From an uncultured delta proteobacterium (GTDB lineage Bacteria > Bdellovibrionota_C > UBA2361 > OMII01): 33,824 bases of DNA. Within the stretch, counting starts at the first letter, position 1, and every line of letters begins with the position of its first letter. A program made the position numbers and the translations under genes. The notes beneath the pieces were generated by a model that saw nothing but the letters and a program-made list of their open reading frames with translations, searched no databases and was not told the DNA's origin. The DNA lies in NCBI GenBank assembly GCA_903904735.1, contig CAIVDM010000232.1, forward strand, positions 1 to 33,824, written 5' to 3'. Positions 1 to 7,775 of this stretch are shown here, piece after piece.

Positions 1-50
1 CGTACCCACTCGTGCTCTTTGGTGTATTTGAGATCCCCTGGAAATTCCAT
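1..50 (-). CDS. gcvH: glycine cleavage system H protein, N-terminal fragment (runs off the left edge)
   Basis: Read on the minus strand from an ATG at 48-50, the sequence encodes MEFPGDLKYTKEHEWV, the characteristic N-terminus of the lipoyl-carrier H protein of the glycine cleavage complex; the KYTKEHEWV stretch is a family hallmark. A strong Shine-Dalgarno (AAAGGAGG, minus strand) lies 8 bases upstream of the ATG. The gene follows gcvT after 38 bases in the same direction, the usual T-then-H order. Only 16 complete codons are inside the window, so the lipoyl-lysine site cannot be checked. H protein shuttles the aminomethyl group from P protein to the T protein encoded next door. Confidence 0.85.
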   Translation of the reverse strand, partial: MEFPGDLKYTKEHEWV

Positions 51-88
51 AATGCTGTCCTCCTTTGAAAAATTATTTAGTTTTTGGC

Positions 89-1183
89 CTATTTCTCACG
101 CTTATAAAACGGTAGCGCCACGATGGTGGCTCGAATCTCTCGTCCGCGCACGACGACAGACACCGATGAATCGACCGCGGAGTTCTCCATCACGACGAAC
201 GCCATCCCTAACGCGCGCTGCACCGTTGGTGTCTTTGTGCCGCTTGTCACAACACCGATCTGGGTTGTTGTGCCTGTTAGGGCGAGGGTGTCACCTTGGC
301 GAGCGATACCGGCTTCTTCTAAAAAGAATCCTACGAGCTTTCTTGGAACGCCCTGTTCGCGCTGCGCGGCGAGCGCGGCGCGCCCGATGAAGTCACCTTT
401 GTCGAACTTCACGATCCAGCCCAAACCACTCTCAAGCGCCGAGGTGTCGGTCGCGAGCTCATGGCCGTGCAACGGATACGCCGCCTCAAGACGGAGCGAG
501 TCTCTCGCACCGAGTCCGCACGGCAAGACGCCGTAGCCCGCGCCGTGCTCGAGGAGAAGCCGCCAGAGATCCACTGTTCGGTCGCTTCTCACGAAGATCT
601 CAACTCCATCCTCACCTGTGTAACCCGTGCGCGCCACGATAACGTGCGTGCCGAGCAGCTCTGTCTCAATAAAGTGAAAGGGCTTTACCGCCGAGAGGTC
701 GTGGTCTTTTACAAGCGGCGCGAGGAGCTCCATGGCGCGCGGCCCTTGTACCGCGATCTGGCCATACTCGGCGCTGGCGTTCGTGAACACGGCGCTCGTT
801 GGGTTCTTGGCGCTGAGCCACTCAAAGTCGGCGTCAGCGTTGGAGGCGTTGACGCACAGCAGGTAACGATCTTGGGAAAATCGGTATACGATTATATCGT
901 CGATCACCCCACCCTGCTCATTCAGAATTGCGCTGTATTGGGCTTTTCCGTCGTACAACGTAGCCACGTTGTTGCATGTAAGGTAATTCAAGGCTTTCTC
1001 GGCTTCAGCGCCGGTGACCCAGATCTCACCCATGTGGCTCACGTCGAAGAGCCCCACTCGCTCACGCACGTTAACGTGCTCGGCGATGACGCCACTGTAT
1101 TGCACCGGCATCTCCCACCCGGCGAACTCTACTATCTTGCCGCCCAATCGGACGTGCTCATCATACAGCGGGGTTCTCTTCAT
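89..1183 (-). CDS. gcvT: aminomethyltransferase, glycine cleavage T protein
   Basis: This 364-residue protein has the usual family length. T protein transfers the methylene group from the aminomethyl-lipoyl arm of H protein to tetrahydrofolate, giving 5,10-methylene-THF and ammonia. Visible hallmarks are the N-terminal KRTPLYDEHVRLGG and FAGWEMPVQYSG, then FDVSHMGEI, the GGVIDDIIVYR segment carrying the catalytic aspartate region, VARTGYTGEDGVEIF, and GARDSLRLEAAYPLHGHEL for folate binding. The start ATG overlaps the folD stop as ATGA (1180-1183), so the two are translationally coupled. The pairing is functionally sensible: GcvT makes methylene-THF and FolD oxidises it. gcvH follows downstream. 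Confidence 0.96.
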   Translation of the reverse strand: MKRTPLYDEHVRLGGKIVEFAGWEMPVQYSGVIAEHVNVRERVGLFDVSHMGEIWVTGAEAEKALNYLTCNNVATLYDGKAQYSAILNEQGGVIDDIIVYRFSQDRYLLCVNASNADADFEWLSAKNPTSAVFTNASAEYGQIAVQGPRAMELLAPLVKDHDLSAVKPFHFIETELLGTHVIVARTGYTGEDGVEIFVRSDRTVDLWRLLLEHGAGYGVLPCGLGARDSLRLEAAYPLHGHELATDTSALESGLGWIVKFDKGDFIGRAALAAQREQGVPRKLVGFFLEEAGIARQGDTLALTGTTTQIGVVTSGTKTPTVQRALGMAFVVMENSAVDSSVSVVVRGREIRATIVALPFYKREK

Positions 1184-2097
1184 ACCTGGATACCATTCCT
1201 TCGTTCGAAATTTTCTACGGTGTTGGACATGAGCATCGCAACCGTCATCGGCCCAACGCCGCCCGGCACTGGTGTGATCGCCGAAGCCAGTGAAGCCGCG
1301 GCGTCGTAATCAACGTCACCCACAAGCTTGCCATCGTCAGTGCGATTGATTCCGACATCGAGCACGATGGCGCCTGGCTTAATCCACTCTCCCTTCACGA
1401 GGCGTGGCACTCCAACAGCGGCGACGACGATATCAGCAGCGCGACACACGGCGGGGAGATCGTGGGTCTTTGAGTGCGCGAATGTGACTGTCGCGTTTCT
1501 CTCGAGGAGAAGAAATCCAACTGGTTTCCCCACGAGCTGAGAACGCCCGATAACGATGGCGCTCTTACCCGCCAGTGACGCGAGGGGAATATCTTCCAGC
1601 GTCGTCGTGTCATTGAGCGATATATTCGAGAGCGCGAGATCGAGCATCGTCATCACACCAAGCGGCGTACACGAGCGCGGCGCTGGCAGACCTTGCATCA
1701 GGAGCCCTTGGTTGAGGGGGTGCAACCCATCGGCGTCTTTTTCTGGGGCGATCATGCGGGTGAAGTGCGCGCCATCGAGAGGTTTTGGTAGTGGCAACTG
1801 GAGCAGTATGCCATCGACCTCGATGTTCGTGTTCAGGTCGTTAATTACTTGGGTCAATTCGCGTTCAGAGACGTTGTCGGGGAGCTTGATGTCAAACGTG
1901 CGCACACCACACTCCTTGGCGAAGCGGTGCTTGGCGGCGACGTATGTTTTTGATGCTGGGTTTTCACCCACGAGGATCACGGCCAACCCGGGAGGGCGCC
2001 CAACCGTTGGCGCGAGCGTATTGATTTTTTTGTTGAGCGTACGAGCGACAGCCTGGGATAGCTTTTTGCCATCGAGGATTTTAGGCGCGTCAGTCAT
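1180..2097 (-). CDS. folD: bifunctional methylenetetrahydrofolate dehydrogenase / methenyltetrahydrofolate cyclohydrolase
   Basis: FolD interconverts methylene-, methenyl- and 10-formyl-THF with NADP. I place the start at the ATG at 2095-2097 (305 residues, MTDAPKILDGKK...) because it has an AGGAAGGAG Shine-Dalgarno just upstream. An upstream in-frame extension to 2199 has no homology to the family. Catalytic Tyr52 and Lys56 lie in SKTYVAAKHR. The folate site ILLQLPLPKPLD follows, then CTPLGVM, the nucleotide-binding VIGRSQLVGKPVGFLL, and the C-terminal signature PVPGGVGPMTVAMLM. The usual PCTP appears here as SCTP. First gene of the folD-gcvT-gcvH unit. Confidence 0.95.
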   Translation of the reverse strand: MTDAPKILDGKKLSQAVARTLNKKINTLAPTVGRPPGLAVILVGENPASKTYVAAKHRFAKECGVRTFDIKLPDNVSERELTQVINDLNTNIEVDGILLQLPLPKPLDGAHFTRMIAPEKDADGLHPLNQGLLMQGLPAPRSCTPLGVMTMLDLALSNISLNDTTTLEDIPLASLAGKSAIVIGRSQLVGKPVGFLLLERNATVTFAHSKTHDLPAVCRAADIVVAAVGVPRLVKGEWIKPGAIVLDVGINRTDDGKLVGDVDYDAAASLASAITPVPGGVGPMTVAMLMSNTVENFERRNGIQV

Positions 2098-2375
2098 TTG
2101 CTCCTTCCTGTGATTCTTCCCGTTGTATGGGTCACACACCGCCACAACGCCGCGACCACGCACGACGCAGACAGGGTTATAGTAAACGCCGGTCGGCAAG
2201 TAAACGGGCAGAGCGAGTAACTTAAGACGACTTGGTGATTATCTACGGCAAGCCGAAGTTTTTCTGTTGGCGCTCGGGCAAGGCGTCAGGTAGCGAGCAT
2301 TTTTCGAAAAAAAGAGTTTCCCTTTAGCGCGATTTTCACCATGATCGCCAACGCTAAGGCTCATACAGGAGGAGC

Positions 2376-3458
2376 ATGCGAATAGGCGTCCCACGGGAGA
2401 GAAAGACACTTGAGCAGCGAGTCGCGATTACGCCCGACGGCGCTAAACAGCTCGTAGCGCATGGGCATTCAGTGCTGATTGAAACGGACGCTGGCGTAGG
2501 TTCTTCCTTCACTGACGACGATTATCGAGCGACTGGCTGCGCTATTGTGGGCACGCTGGCGGAGGTCTGGACGCAGGCGGAGCTCCTGGTGAAGGTAAAG
2601 GAACCGCACGACTCGGAGTTTGAGTTCTTTCGGTCTGACCTTGTCCTCTTTGATTACCTGCACCTGGCGAGCTTGCCGGAAGTGGCGAAGGCCCTCCTCG
2701 ATAAAAATGTAACGGCGTTTGCTTATGAGACCCTTAAAACCGCCGATGGTCGCCTCCCACTCCTTGAGCCGATGAGCGTCGTGGCGGGCAAGCTCTCGGT
2801 CCTCAACGGGGCATACTATCTATTATCACAGAATGGCGGTCGGGGTGTCCTGCTCGGTGGGGCCGCCGAGGCGCCCCCGGCCAAGGTCGTTATTATCGGC
2901 GCCGGTATCGCTGGAAAAGCCGCGTGCTCGAACGCCGTCGGCATGGGCGCCCATGTGACGGTCGTAGACATCAGCGCCGAGAAGCTTGGCGCCATCTCCG
3001 CGCAATTCGGAAAAGCGGTGCACACGGTGGTGTCTACTCCTGATACACTCAAAGAGGCGTGCAAAGGGGCGGATCTCCTCATTGGAGCGGTCCTGATTCC
3101 AGGCGCGGCCACCCCTCGAATTATCACTCGTGAGATGATTCGCTCGATGGGACCGCGTTCCGTGTTTGTCGACATCAGTATCGATCAAGGAGGATGCGCC
3201 GAGACGAGCAAACCGACCAATCTCGACAATCCCGTGTACGAGGTAGACGGCGTTATCCATTACGGCGTCTGCAACATGCCAGCGCAAACACCGCGCACAT
3301 CAACGATCGCGCTCGCGTCTGCCACCCTACCCTACATCACCAAGCTGGCTGATGAAGGTGTTGAGCGCGCGCTTCAGTCATCTGAGATGCGCCATGCGCT
3401 GACCTGTCAGGGCGGAGTGCTGACGAATGAGCTGACGGCTCGGGCGCTGGGTCTGTAG
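2376..3458 (+). CDS. ald: alanine dehydrogenase
   Basis: NAD-dependent alanine dehydrogenase, reversibly converting L-alanine to pyruvate and ammonia; 360 residues is close to the usual ~370. The N-terminus MRIGVPRERKTLEQRVAITP is typical. Lys75 in LVKVKEP and His96 in DYLHLAS match the pyruvate-binding lysine and catalytic histidine. A Rossmann motif VVIIGAGIAGKAA sits near residue 170, and SVFVDISIDQGGCAETS is the family signature before the C-terminal catalytic lobe. The start has a consensus AGGAGG five bases upstream. It is divergent from folD and has no operon partner on its strand; the next downstream feature is the REP palindrome of the transposase unit. Its ammonia chemistry fits with the neighbouring glycine cleavage genes, but a functional link is only inference. 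Confidence 0.95.
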   Translation: MRIGVPRERKTLEQRVAITPDGAKQLVAHGHSVLIETDAGVGSSFTDDDYRATGCAIVGTLAEVWTQAELLVKVKEPHDSEFEFFRSDLVLFDYLHLASLPEVAKALLDKNVTAFAYETLKTADGRLPLLEPMSVVAGKLSVLNGAYYLLSQNGGRGVLLGGAAEAPPAKVVIIGAGIAGKAACSNAVGMGAHVTVVDISAEKLGAISAQFGKAVHTVVSTPDTLKEACKGADLLIGAVLIPGAATPRIITREMIRSMGPRSVFVDISIDQGGCAETSKPTNLDNPVYEVDGVIHYGVCNMPAQTPRTSTIALASATLPYITKLADEGVERALQSSEMRHALTCQGGVLTNELTARALGL

Positions 3459-3469
3459 CCTTCCGACCT

Positions 3470-3527
3470 GTACCCCCGGTACTCATGTTACTCATGTAGT
3501 ACCGGGGGTACTCTAATCAGGGGGTAC
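3470..3527. repeat. REP-like palindrome pair at the 3' side of the transposase gene
   Basis: GTACCCCCGGTAC at 3470-3482 is followed by its exact inverse GTACCGGGGGTAC at 3499-3511, leaving a 16-base loop, and a third partial copy GGGGGTAC lies at 3520-3527. Together they form a strong stem-loop between the ald stop and the transposase stop (minus strand, 3533). The same 13-mer recurs at the other end of the transposase gene and nowhere else that I found in the window. The hairpin could also act as a terminator or mRNA-stabilising structure for ald. Confidence 0.8.
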
Positions 3528-3532
3528 TCAAA

Positions 3533-4528
3533 TCATCGGGGTGGCTTGAAAGCCTTTGAGATAGTTAGACTGTTGGCGAGCTTCGGCATCGACGGCGGAT
3601 GCAAGCCGGGGGGATAGAGTCTCGAGGTATCCCCCTTCATCCACAGTTGGCGCACCACCCGAGCCTCAGCCATGTGCGCCTTTAGCGATTTGATGAATTC
3701 GACTCGTGCTCTGCGCTTTTCAGATAAACACCAACTTCTTTGCCCACTTCTTTGAGAGCGATAGCTAACATCCAGCGTCCTGGTCTCCAGCCTGATCCGA
3801 CCCATAACAGCTGAGCTGACTCTGCTTCTTTTGGCAGCTGCTCGCGCCTCTAATGCTCTAATTCGAGTGACTAAGCGTTCATTCAAACGCTCCTTCTCAT
3901 CCTGCGTTCGATATCCGAAAGCCTCAAGCCAAGCATCTGGTTCCAGCTCGAATTTCTGCTCCTCCCTGGACTCAGAGAGGAGGCGAAAAGCCTCTTCGGA
4001 GTAGCCTCGTAAATTGTGTGCCGAAGGAGGAAGCCGTCGACACTGATATCGACGCAAGCGCTTCCATCGAGCGCATAGGTTCCCAGACCGGAACATGTGC
4101 CACGATGAGAATCCAGGGAAGTCATCTATCGATTCTATGAGATTGTCTTTTGCCGGGTTGGCATAGAGATAGGCGATCGCACACAAGGCTCTCACGGGCG
4201 TCAGCACCAGGGGACTATCATACCCCTCACACCAAACGGTGCGCTTAGCTCGTCCGAGAAGCCGATTGAGCATGTGGGCTGACTCCACTTTAAAACATCG
4301 GATAAAGCCGGGAATATCGTCAGGATTGATGACGACCAAAACTAAGTGGACATGATTTGCTTGAACCAAAATATGAGAGAGTCTGACTGGGTGCAGCGCC
4401 TTAGCCCTTGCAAGACAACTTTGTATAATGGCCAAACACAGTGGATTACTCAGCAAAAGCAGCCCCTCCTCGAGACTAAAGGTGACAAAGAGGACACTAC
4501 CATGCGGCTGATATTTCATCGTTTTCAT
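3533..4528 (-). CDS. REP-associated tyrosine transposase (Y1/HUH, IS200-like) with long C-terminal extension
   Basis: Single-stranded-DNA transposase of the TnpA-REP (RAYT) group. The HUH-type motif HVH is at residues 59-61 (QANHVHLVLVV), and the nucleophilic tyrosine is probably Tyr120 in AYLYANPAKDNLI, followed by the typical DDFPGFSSW segment, so the catalytic site looks intact. I use the ATG at 4528 (331 residues). The open frame extends to a GTG at 4591, but that lies inside a flanking palindrome, and MKTMKYQPHGSVLFVTF resembles a normal family N-terminus; 4519 is another possible ATG. After the Y1 domain (~145 residues) comes about 185 basic, charged residues, longer than a minimal IS200 TnpA. 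Palindromes on both sides are presumably its recognition sequences. Confidence 0.85.
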   Translation of the reverse strand: MKTMKYQPHGSVLFVTFSLEEGLLLLSNPLCLAIIQSCLARAKALHPVRLSHILVQANHVHLVLVVINPDDIPGFIRCFKVESAHMLNRLLGRAKRTVWCEGYDSPLVLTPVRALCAIAYLYANPAKDNLIESIDDFPGFSSWHMFRSGNLCARWKRLRRYQCRRLPPSAHNLRGYSEEAFRLLSESREEQKFELEPDAWLEAFGYRTQDEKERLNERLVTRIRALEARAAAKRSRVSSAVMGRIRLETRTLDVSYRSQRSGQRSWCLSEKRRARVEFIKSLKAHMAEARVVRQLWMKGDTSRLYPPGLHPPSMPKLANSLTISKAFKPPR

Positions 4529-4576
4529 GCACTGTAGTTCGGAGGAACTCGAGAAGAGTTGCTTGCTGAAGATGAA

Positions 4577-4634
4577 GTACCCCCGGTACACGGTGAGTAC
4601 CCCCGGTACTGGTGTAGTACCGCCGGTACAGTAC
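4577..4634. repeat. three REP-like palindromes with 20-bp periodicity upstream of the transposase gene
   Basis: GTACCCCCGGTAC at 4577-4589 and again at 4597-4609, then the variant GTACCGCCGGTAC at 4617-4629, followed by a final GTAC at 4631-4634. The three copies start exactly 20 bases apart. They sit immediately 5' of the transposase gene (minus strand) and share the 13-mer with the pair at 3470-3511. The regular phasing looks like an array of binding or cleavage sites, or an operator for autoregulation. Confidence 0.8.
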
Positions 4635-4855
4635 TAAAACCATAGTTTCACTGCACCCTCCGTTCCGCTTTGCATTACGCTGTATCGAGGAGGTGCTTCC
4701 CTGGTCTGCATGACCACTATGGCGCGGAGGTGCAGTTCAAAATAAAACGCCATTCCCCATAAAAATCCGCCCTAACGAATCCTCTTTAATGCTTTTCTCC
4801 TCTAATAATAAGCGGATTCCGGGTGTTAGATACCCTTCGCCAACAAGGAACGTTC
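4635..4855. other. intergenic region with imperfect inverted repeat
   Basis: About 220 bases between the palindrome array and the first glycosyltransferase. CTGCACCCTCCG at 4651-4662 is inversely matched by CGGAGGTGCAG at 4725-4735, and TGGTC/GACCA around 4702-4716 forms a small internal hairpin. These might be the old end of the mobile unit or a terminator. No convincing promoter was identified for the downstream gene. Confidence 0.4.
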
Positions 4856-5914
4856 ATGAGTCCCACAACAGTCAAAGCATTTATCGTCATGCCGGCATTC
4901 AACGAGGGCGATGGCATTCACGGCTTTCTCAGTCGTCTCAAGCAGCACGTTCATACTCTTTCCGCTGAACACTTCGCGAACTTCCACTGGACACTTCTCG
5001 TCGTTAACGACGGCTCAAAGGATAACACTGAGGAGTGCCTCAAACGCGCGTCGCGCGAACTCTCTGACGGGCGTGTTACGGTCTCGTATGCGTCGCTTCT
5101 CCGAAATTTCGGTCATCAACCAGCGCTCCTCGCGGGACTACGCACCGCCGCGGTCCGTGGCGCCGACTTCGTCATCACCCTCGACGCAGATGGTGAGCAT
5201 CCGATCGGACTGATTCGTGAGATCGTCGAGCACTGGCAGGGCGGCGCCCAGATCGTTCACACAAGTCGCCTTCCCGACGAGCGTCTCTCGATGTTCAAAC
5301 GCCGATCAAGTTCCCTGTACTACTCTCTCTTACGAAAATTCGGTCACCTCGATATTGGGAGCGGCATGGCCGACTATAAACTTTGGGACGGCTCGCTCCT
5401 GCGTCAGGTAAAATCGTACTTGAACACCTGCGGATCAACACGCGCTTTCGCGAGTTGGCTCGTTCCGCAGGCTCCCGTCGTTTTCTATCGCCAAGAAGTT
5501 GTCGAAGGAAGGGTCTCACGCTTTACCTTTGTGAAAATGGTGTCGCTCGCCATAAACGGTCTCGTACGCTACTCCGATTTCCCCATCCGCCTCGCCTTTT
5601 ATATCGGCACCTGCGCTCTCGGGGTCGGCTTTTTGTACTTCGTGTTCGCCATCGTAGCGCACCTCCTCGGTGAGACGATCCCTGGTTGGACGAGTATCAT
5701 GGCGATGGTGGTCTTTTTCGGTGGAGTGCAGTGCTTTCTCCTCGGGATCTACGGCGAATACTTCCTGCGAAACCTATTCCGAACAACGCTTCCAACCTTT
5801 GTCGTCAAACGTGAGTCCTCCTCATCAACGGATGCATCCGCTGGGACCACACGCGCTCAGTCTTACTCCGAGCGCTCCAGCACAACCGTCAAGGACTCCG
5901 AGTATCGGGCGTAA
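4856..5914 (+). CDS. GT2 polyprenyl-phosphate glycosyltransferase with two C-terminal membrane helices (GtrB/DPM1-like)
   Basis: Transfers a sugar from a nucleotide-sugar to a polyprenyl phosphate at the cytoplasmic membrane face, by family resemblance. Start chosen at the ATG at 4856 (AAGGAA six bases upstream; 352 residues) rather than a GTG at 4823. The GT-A domain opens with VMPAFNEGDGI, then LVVNDGSKDNTEECL, the metal-binding LDADGEHPIGLI, and GSGMADYKLWDGSLL. Two hydrophobic helices follow (IRLAFYIGTCALGVGFLYFV and IMAMVVFFGGVQCFLLGIYG), then GEYFLRNLF and a hydrophilic Ser/Thr-rich tail. This two-helix layout is typical of bactoprenol glucosyltransferases such as GtrB, whose product feeds GT-C enzymes like those downstream. 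The actual sugar cannot be told from sequence. Confidence 0.88.
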   Translation: MSPTTVKAFIVMPAFNEGDGIHGFLSRLKQHVHTLSAEHFANFHWTLLVVNDGSKDNTEECLKRASRELSDGRVTVSYASLLRNFGHQPALLAGLRTAAVRGADFVITLDADGEHPIGLIREIVEHWQGGAQIVHTSRLPDERLSMFKRRSSSLYYSLLRKFGHLDIGSGMADYKLWDGSLLRQVKSYLNTCGSTRAFASWLVPQAPVVFYRQEVVEGRVSRFTFVKMVSLAINGLVRYSDFPIRLAFYIGTCALGVGFLYFVFAIVAHLLGETIPGWTSIMAMVVFFGGVQCFLLGIYGEYFLRNLFRTTLPTFVVKRESSSSTDASAGTTRAQSYSERSSTTVKDSEYRA

Positions 5915-5939
5915 CAGGAGCTTCAGGGAATAACGCGCT

Positions 5940-7655
5940 ATGACTGAGATACTTAGTCCCTTATTCACTTGGATTCCGGCTCAAAACTCAGCTGTCGTTT
6001 CGCATGGCCTCGCGACCGCGTCACTAACCTCCCCTGACTTTCTGTTGGTATGCCTACCACTGACGATCCTGTGCCTCTTAAGCGTCATTCCAGCCTGGGC
6101 TCGATTAAACGACTCACCGTGGATTTTTACCCTTACTCATTCATTACCAATTCTGACCCTCACGTTCGCCGACTCCCTTGGTGACGCGGGACAGGTCATC
6201 GATGGCGTCCGCGCTCGGTACCACATGAGCGAGCCGCTCGCCTCTCTCACGCACTACTGGTTCTTCCGATTACTTCACGAGCCCTTTAATATTGGCGCGA
6301 AAGACGCGGTGGCGTGGAGCACTCGCGCTGGAGGAGTACTTTACGTTTTCCTGATCGCTAAGGTCTCCTTAAGACTCTTTCCTCAGCTGGCGCCAACGAG
6401 ACGACTCCTGCACAGACTTCTTTTCTTAACAGCGGGGGTGTCACTCCTCTGTTACGGATACATCGAAAACCCTCCGCTCGCGCTTCCAGCTGAGCAGCTC
6501 TGGATCCTGGCCACCCTAGCGTTCTTGGCGAATCCCTCGTACATAAACACCTGCCTCTGCGGCGCGACTCTCGCGCTATCCACGGCGATGCATGGGCGAG
6601 TGGGATTTCTCTTTCCCGCGCTGGCGCTGGGCCTGATTACTCCAAGCGGCACCCTCGTCAACCGAGCGCTACGGCTTACGACTGGCTCCGTGGTCTACTT
6701 TGGACTTCTGGGAGCGTTTGTCGCGTACATTTTCAACGTCGAGCCCAACCACATTAGTGGAGGTCACTACGGTAATGTCACAGGTGGTGGCAATCGACAG
6801 ATGTTTGTGGCGCTTGGAACCATTACCTCTCGAGCGCATTGGGAACCGTATCTACGTTCCCTGGTAATCGCGGGGGGTGTCCTTCTTCCCTTCGGCCTCC
6901 TACGCCTGATCACGATGTGGCGCAAACCCAGCAGTCTCGACATCTGGTGCTTCGGCTACCTCCTCGCGGACCTTATTTTTCTGCTCGGATGGGAGTTCGA
7001 CTTCGGACCGTATCTCGATTGGGACCTTGTATTCTCAGCGGCGATGCCCGCCATCTTGCTCACGAGTAGAGTTCTCGCGCCGAGTCGAGTTCCCACAATC
7101 TGCTTCCTCCCCTTTCTGCTGGCTAACGTATACCTCAGTAATTTGTACGCCGTGATGGTGAATGGCGCGCCTTTCTCGCTGACACTCGTCCCCAAAGCTG
7201 GACCTCCGATGACTACTGGCCCATGCGCCACACCGGGGCTGTCGCGGACCTACTTCAACGACCCATTACTGACTAAGCAAGTAAGCGCGCCAGAGGTAGA
7301 CATCCCCCATCATGAGTACGGCCCGGGAGGCTTTCAAGTTCCCAATCCCGGACAGTCAGTGGGGGCCACATTCGATGGATTTATCAAGATCCCCGAGGCG
7401 GGACGCTACAGATTCTTTATCACTGGGCAACGGAACATCCGAATGCGCGTCGGCGATAGAACTCTGGTAGACAAGTGGATAGACTATGAGTGGCGCGTCG
7501 GAGCTGAGCGAGAGATCCGATTTGACTCGCCCGGCAACTACCCCATTCGGATCGAGTTCTATACCGAGGTACAGGCTTTTCCGCTTCTCCTTGACATCGA
7601 GTCCGCTCGATATTCACGCCGAAAAATAACCCTAAACGATCTATGTCACGATTAG
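5940..7655 (+). CDS. multi-pass membrane protein with C-terminal PA14-like domain, putative GT-C glycosyltransferase
   Basis: 571 residues. The first ~430 are mostly hydrophobic helices separated by short loops; an acidic loop with MSEPLASLTHYW after the first helices resembles the first extracytoplasmic loop of GT-C enzymes. The last ~120 residues are soluble and look like a PA14 domain: FDGFIKIPEAGRYRFFI, then RMRVGDRTLVDKW, then FDSPGNYPIRIEFYTE and a final beta strand. PA14 domains commonly bind carbohydrate, so this part may recognise the acceptor glycan outside the membrane. The gene starts 25 bases after the GT2 gene on the same strand (ATG at 5940) and is probably co-transcribed. It is more divergent than the other GT-C proteins here, so enzymatic activity is inference. 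Confidence 0.7.
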   Translation: MTEILSPLFTWIPAQNSAVVSHGLATASLTSPDFLLVCLPLTILCLLSVIPAWARLNDSPWIFTLTHSLPILTLTFADSLGDAGQVIDGVRARYHMSEPLASLTHYWFFRLLHEPFNIGAKDAVAWSTRAGGVLYVFLIAKVSLRLFPQLAPTRRLLHRLLFLTAGVSLLCYGYIENPPLALPAEQLWILATLAFLANPSYINTCLCGATLALSTAMHGRVGFLFPALALGLITPSGTLVNRALRLTTGSVVYFGLLGAFVAYIFNVEPNHISGGHYGNVTGGGNRQMFVALGTITSRAHWEPYLRSLVIAGGVLLPFGLLRLITMWRKPSSLDIWCFGYLLADLIFLLGWEFDFGPYLDWDLVFSAAMPAILLTSRVLAPSRVPTICFLPFLLANVYLSNLYAVMVNGAPFSLTLVPKAGPPMTTGPCATPGLSRTYFNDPLLTKQVSAPEVDIPHHEYGPGGFQVPNPGQSVGATFDGFIKIPEAGRYRFFITGQRNIRMRVGDRTLVDKWIDYEWRVGAEREIRFDSPGNYPIRIEFYTEVQAFPLLLDIESARYSRRKITLNDLCHD

Positions 7656-7775
7656 TCTTCCGAGGTACACGAGCGAACAGCGTAAATGTTTAGGATTGCC
7701 GCGAACCAACCCCTTGCGTAATCTCAGGATGGGAAAGAATGACTAACTATCGCCTTTTACACGATTAAAAAGCCC

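Noticed and set aside
461..1309. 282-codon plus-strand frame opposite gcvT
   Set aside because: It is an antisense shadow of the well-supported gcvT gene and has no recognisable domain.
2098..2199. N-terminal extension of folD
   Set aside because: The added 34 residues do not resemble FolD, and a proper Shine-Dalgarno is located just before the ATG at 2097.
2816..3287. Two minus-strand frames of 119 and 153 codons opposite ald
   Set aside because: They are shadows of ald; composition is arginine/alanine-rich low-information sequence and no ribosome-binding site goes with them.
4529..4591. Transposase start at the GTG inside the palindrome array
   Set aside because: The extra 21 residues are encoded by the repeat and do not match Y1 transposase N-termini; the ATG at 4528 or 4519 is more likely.
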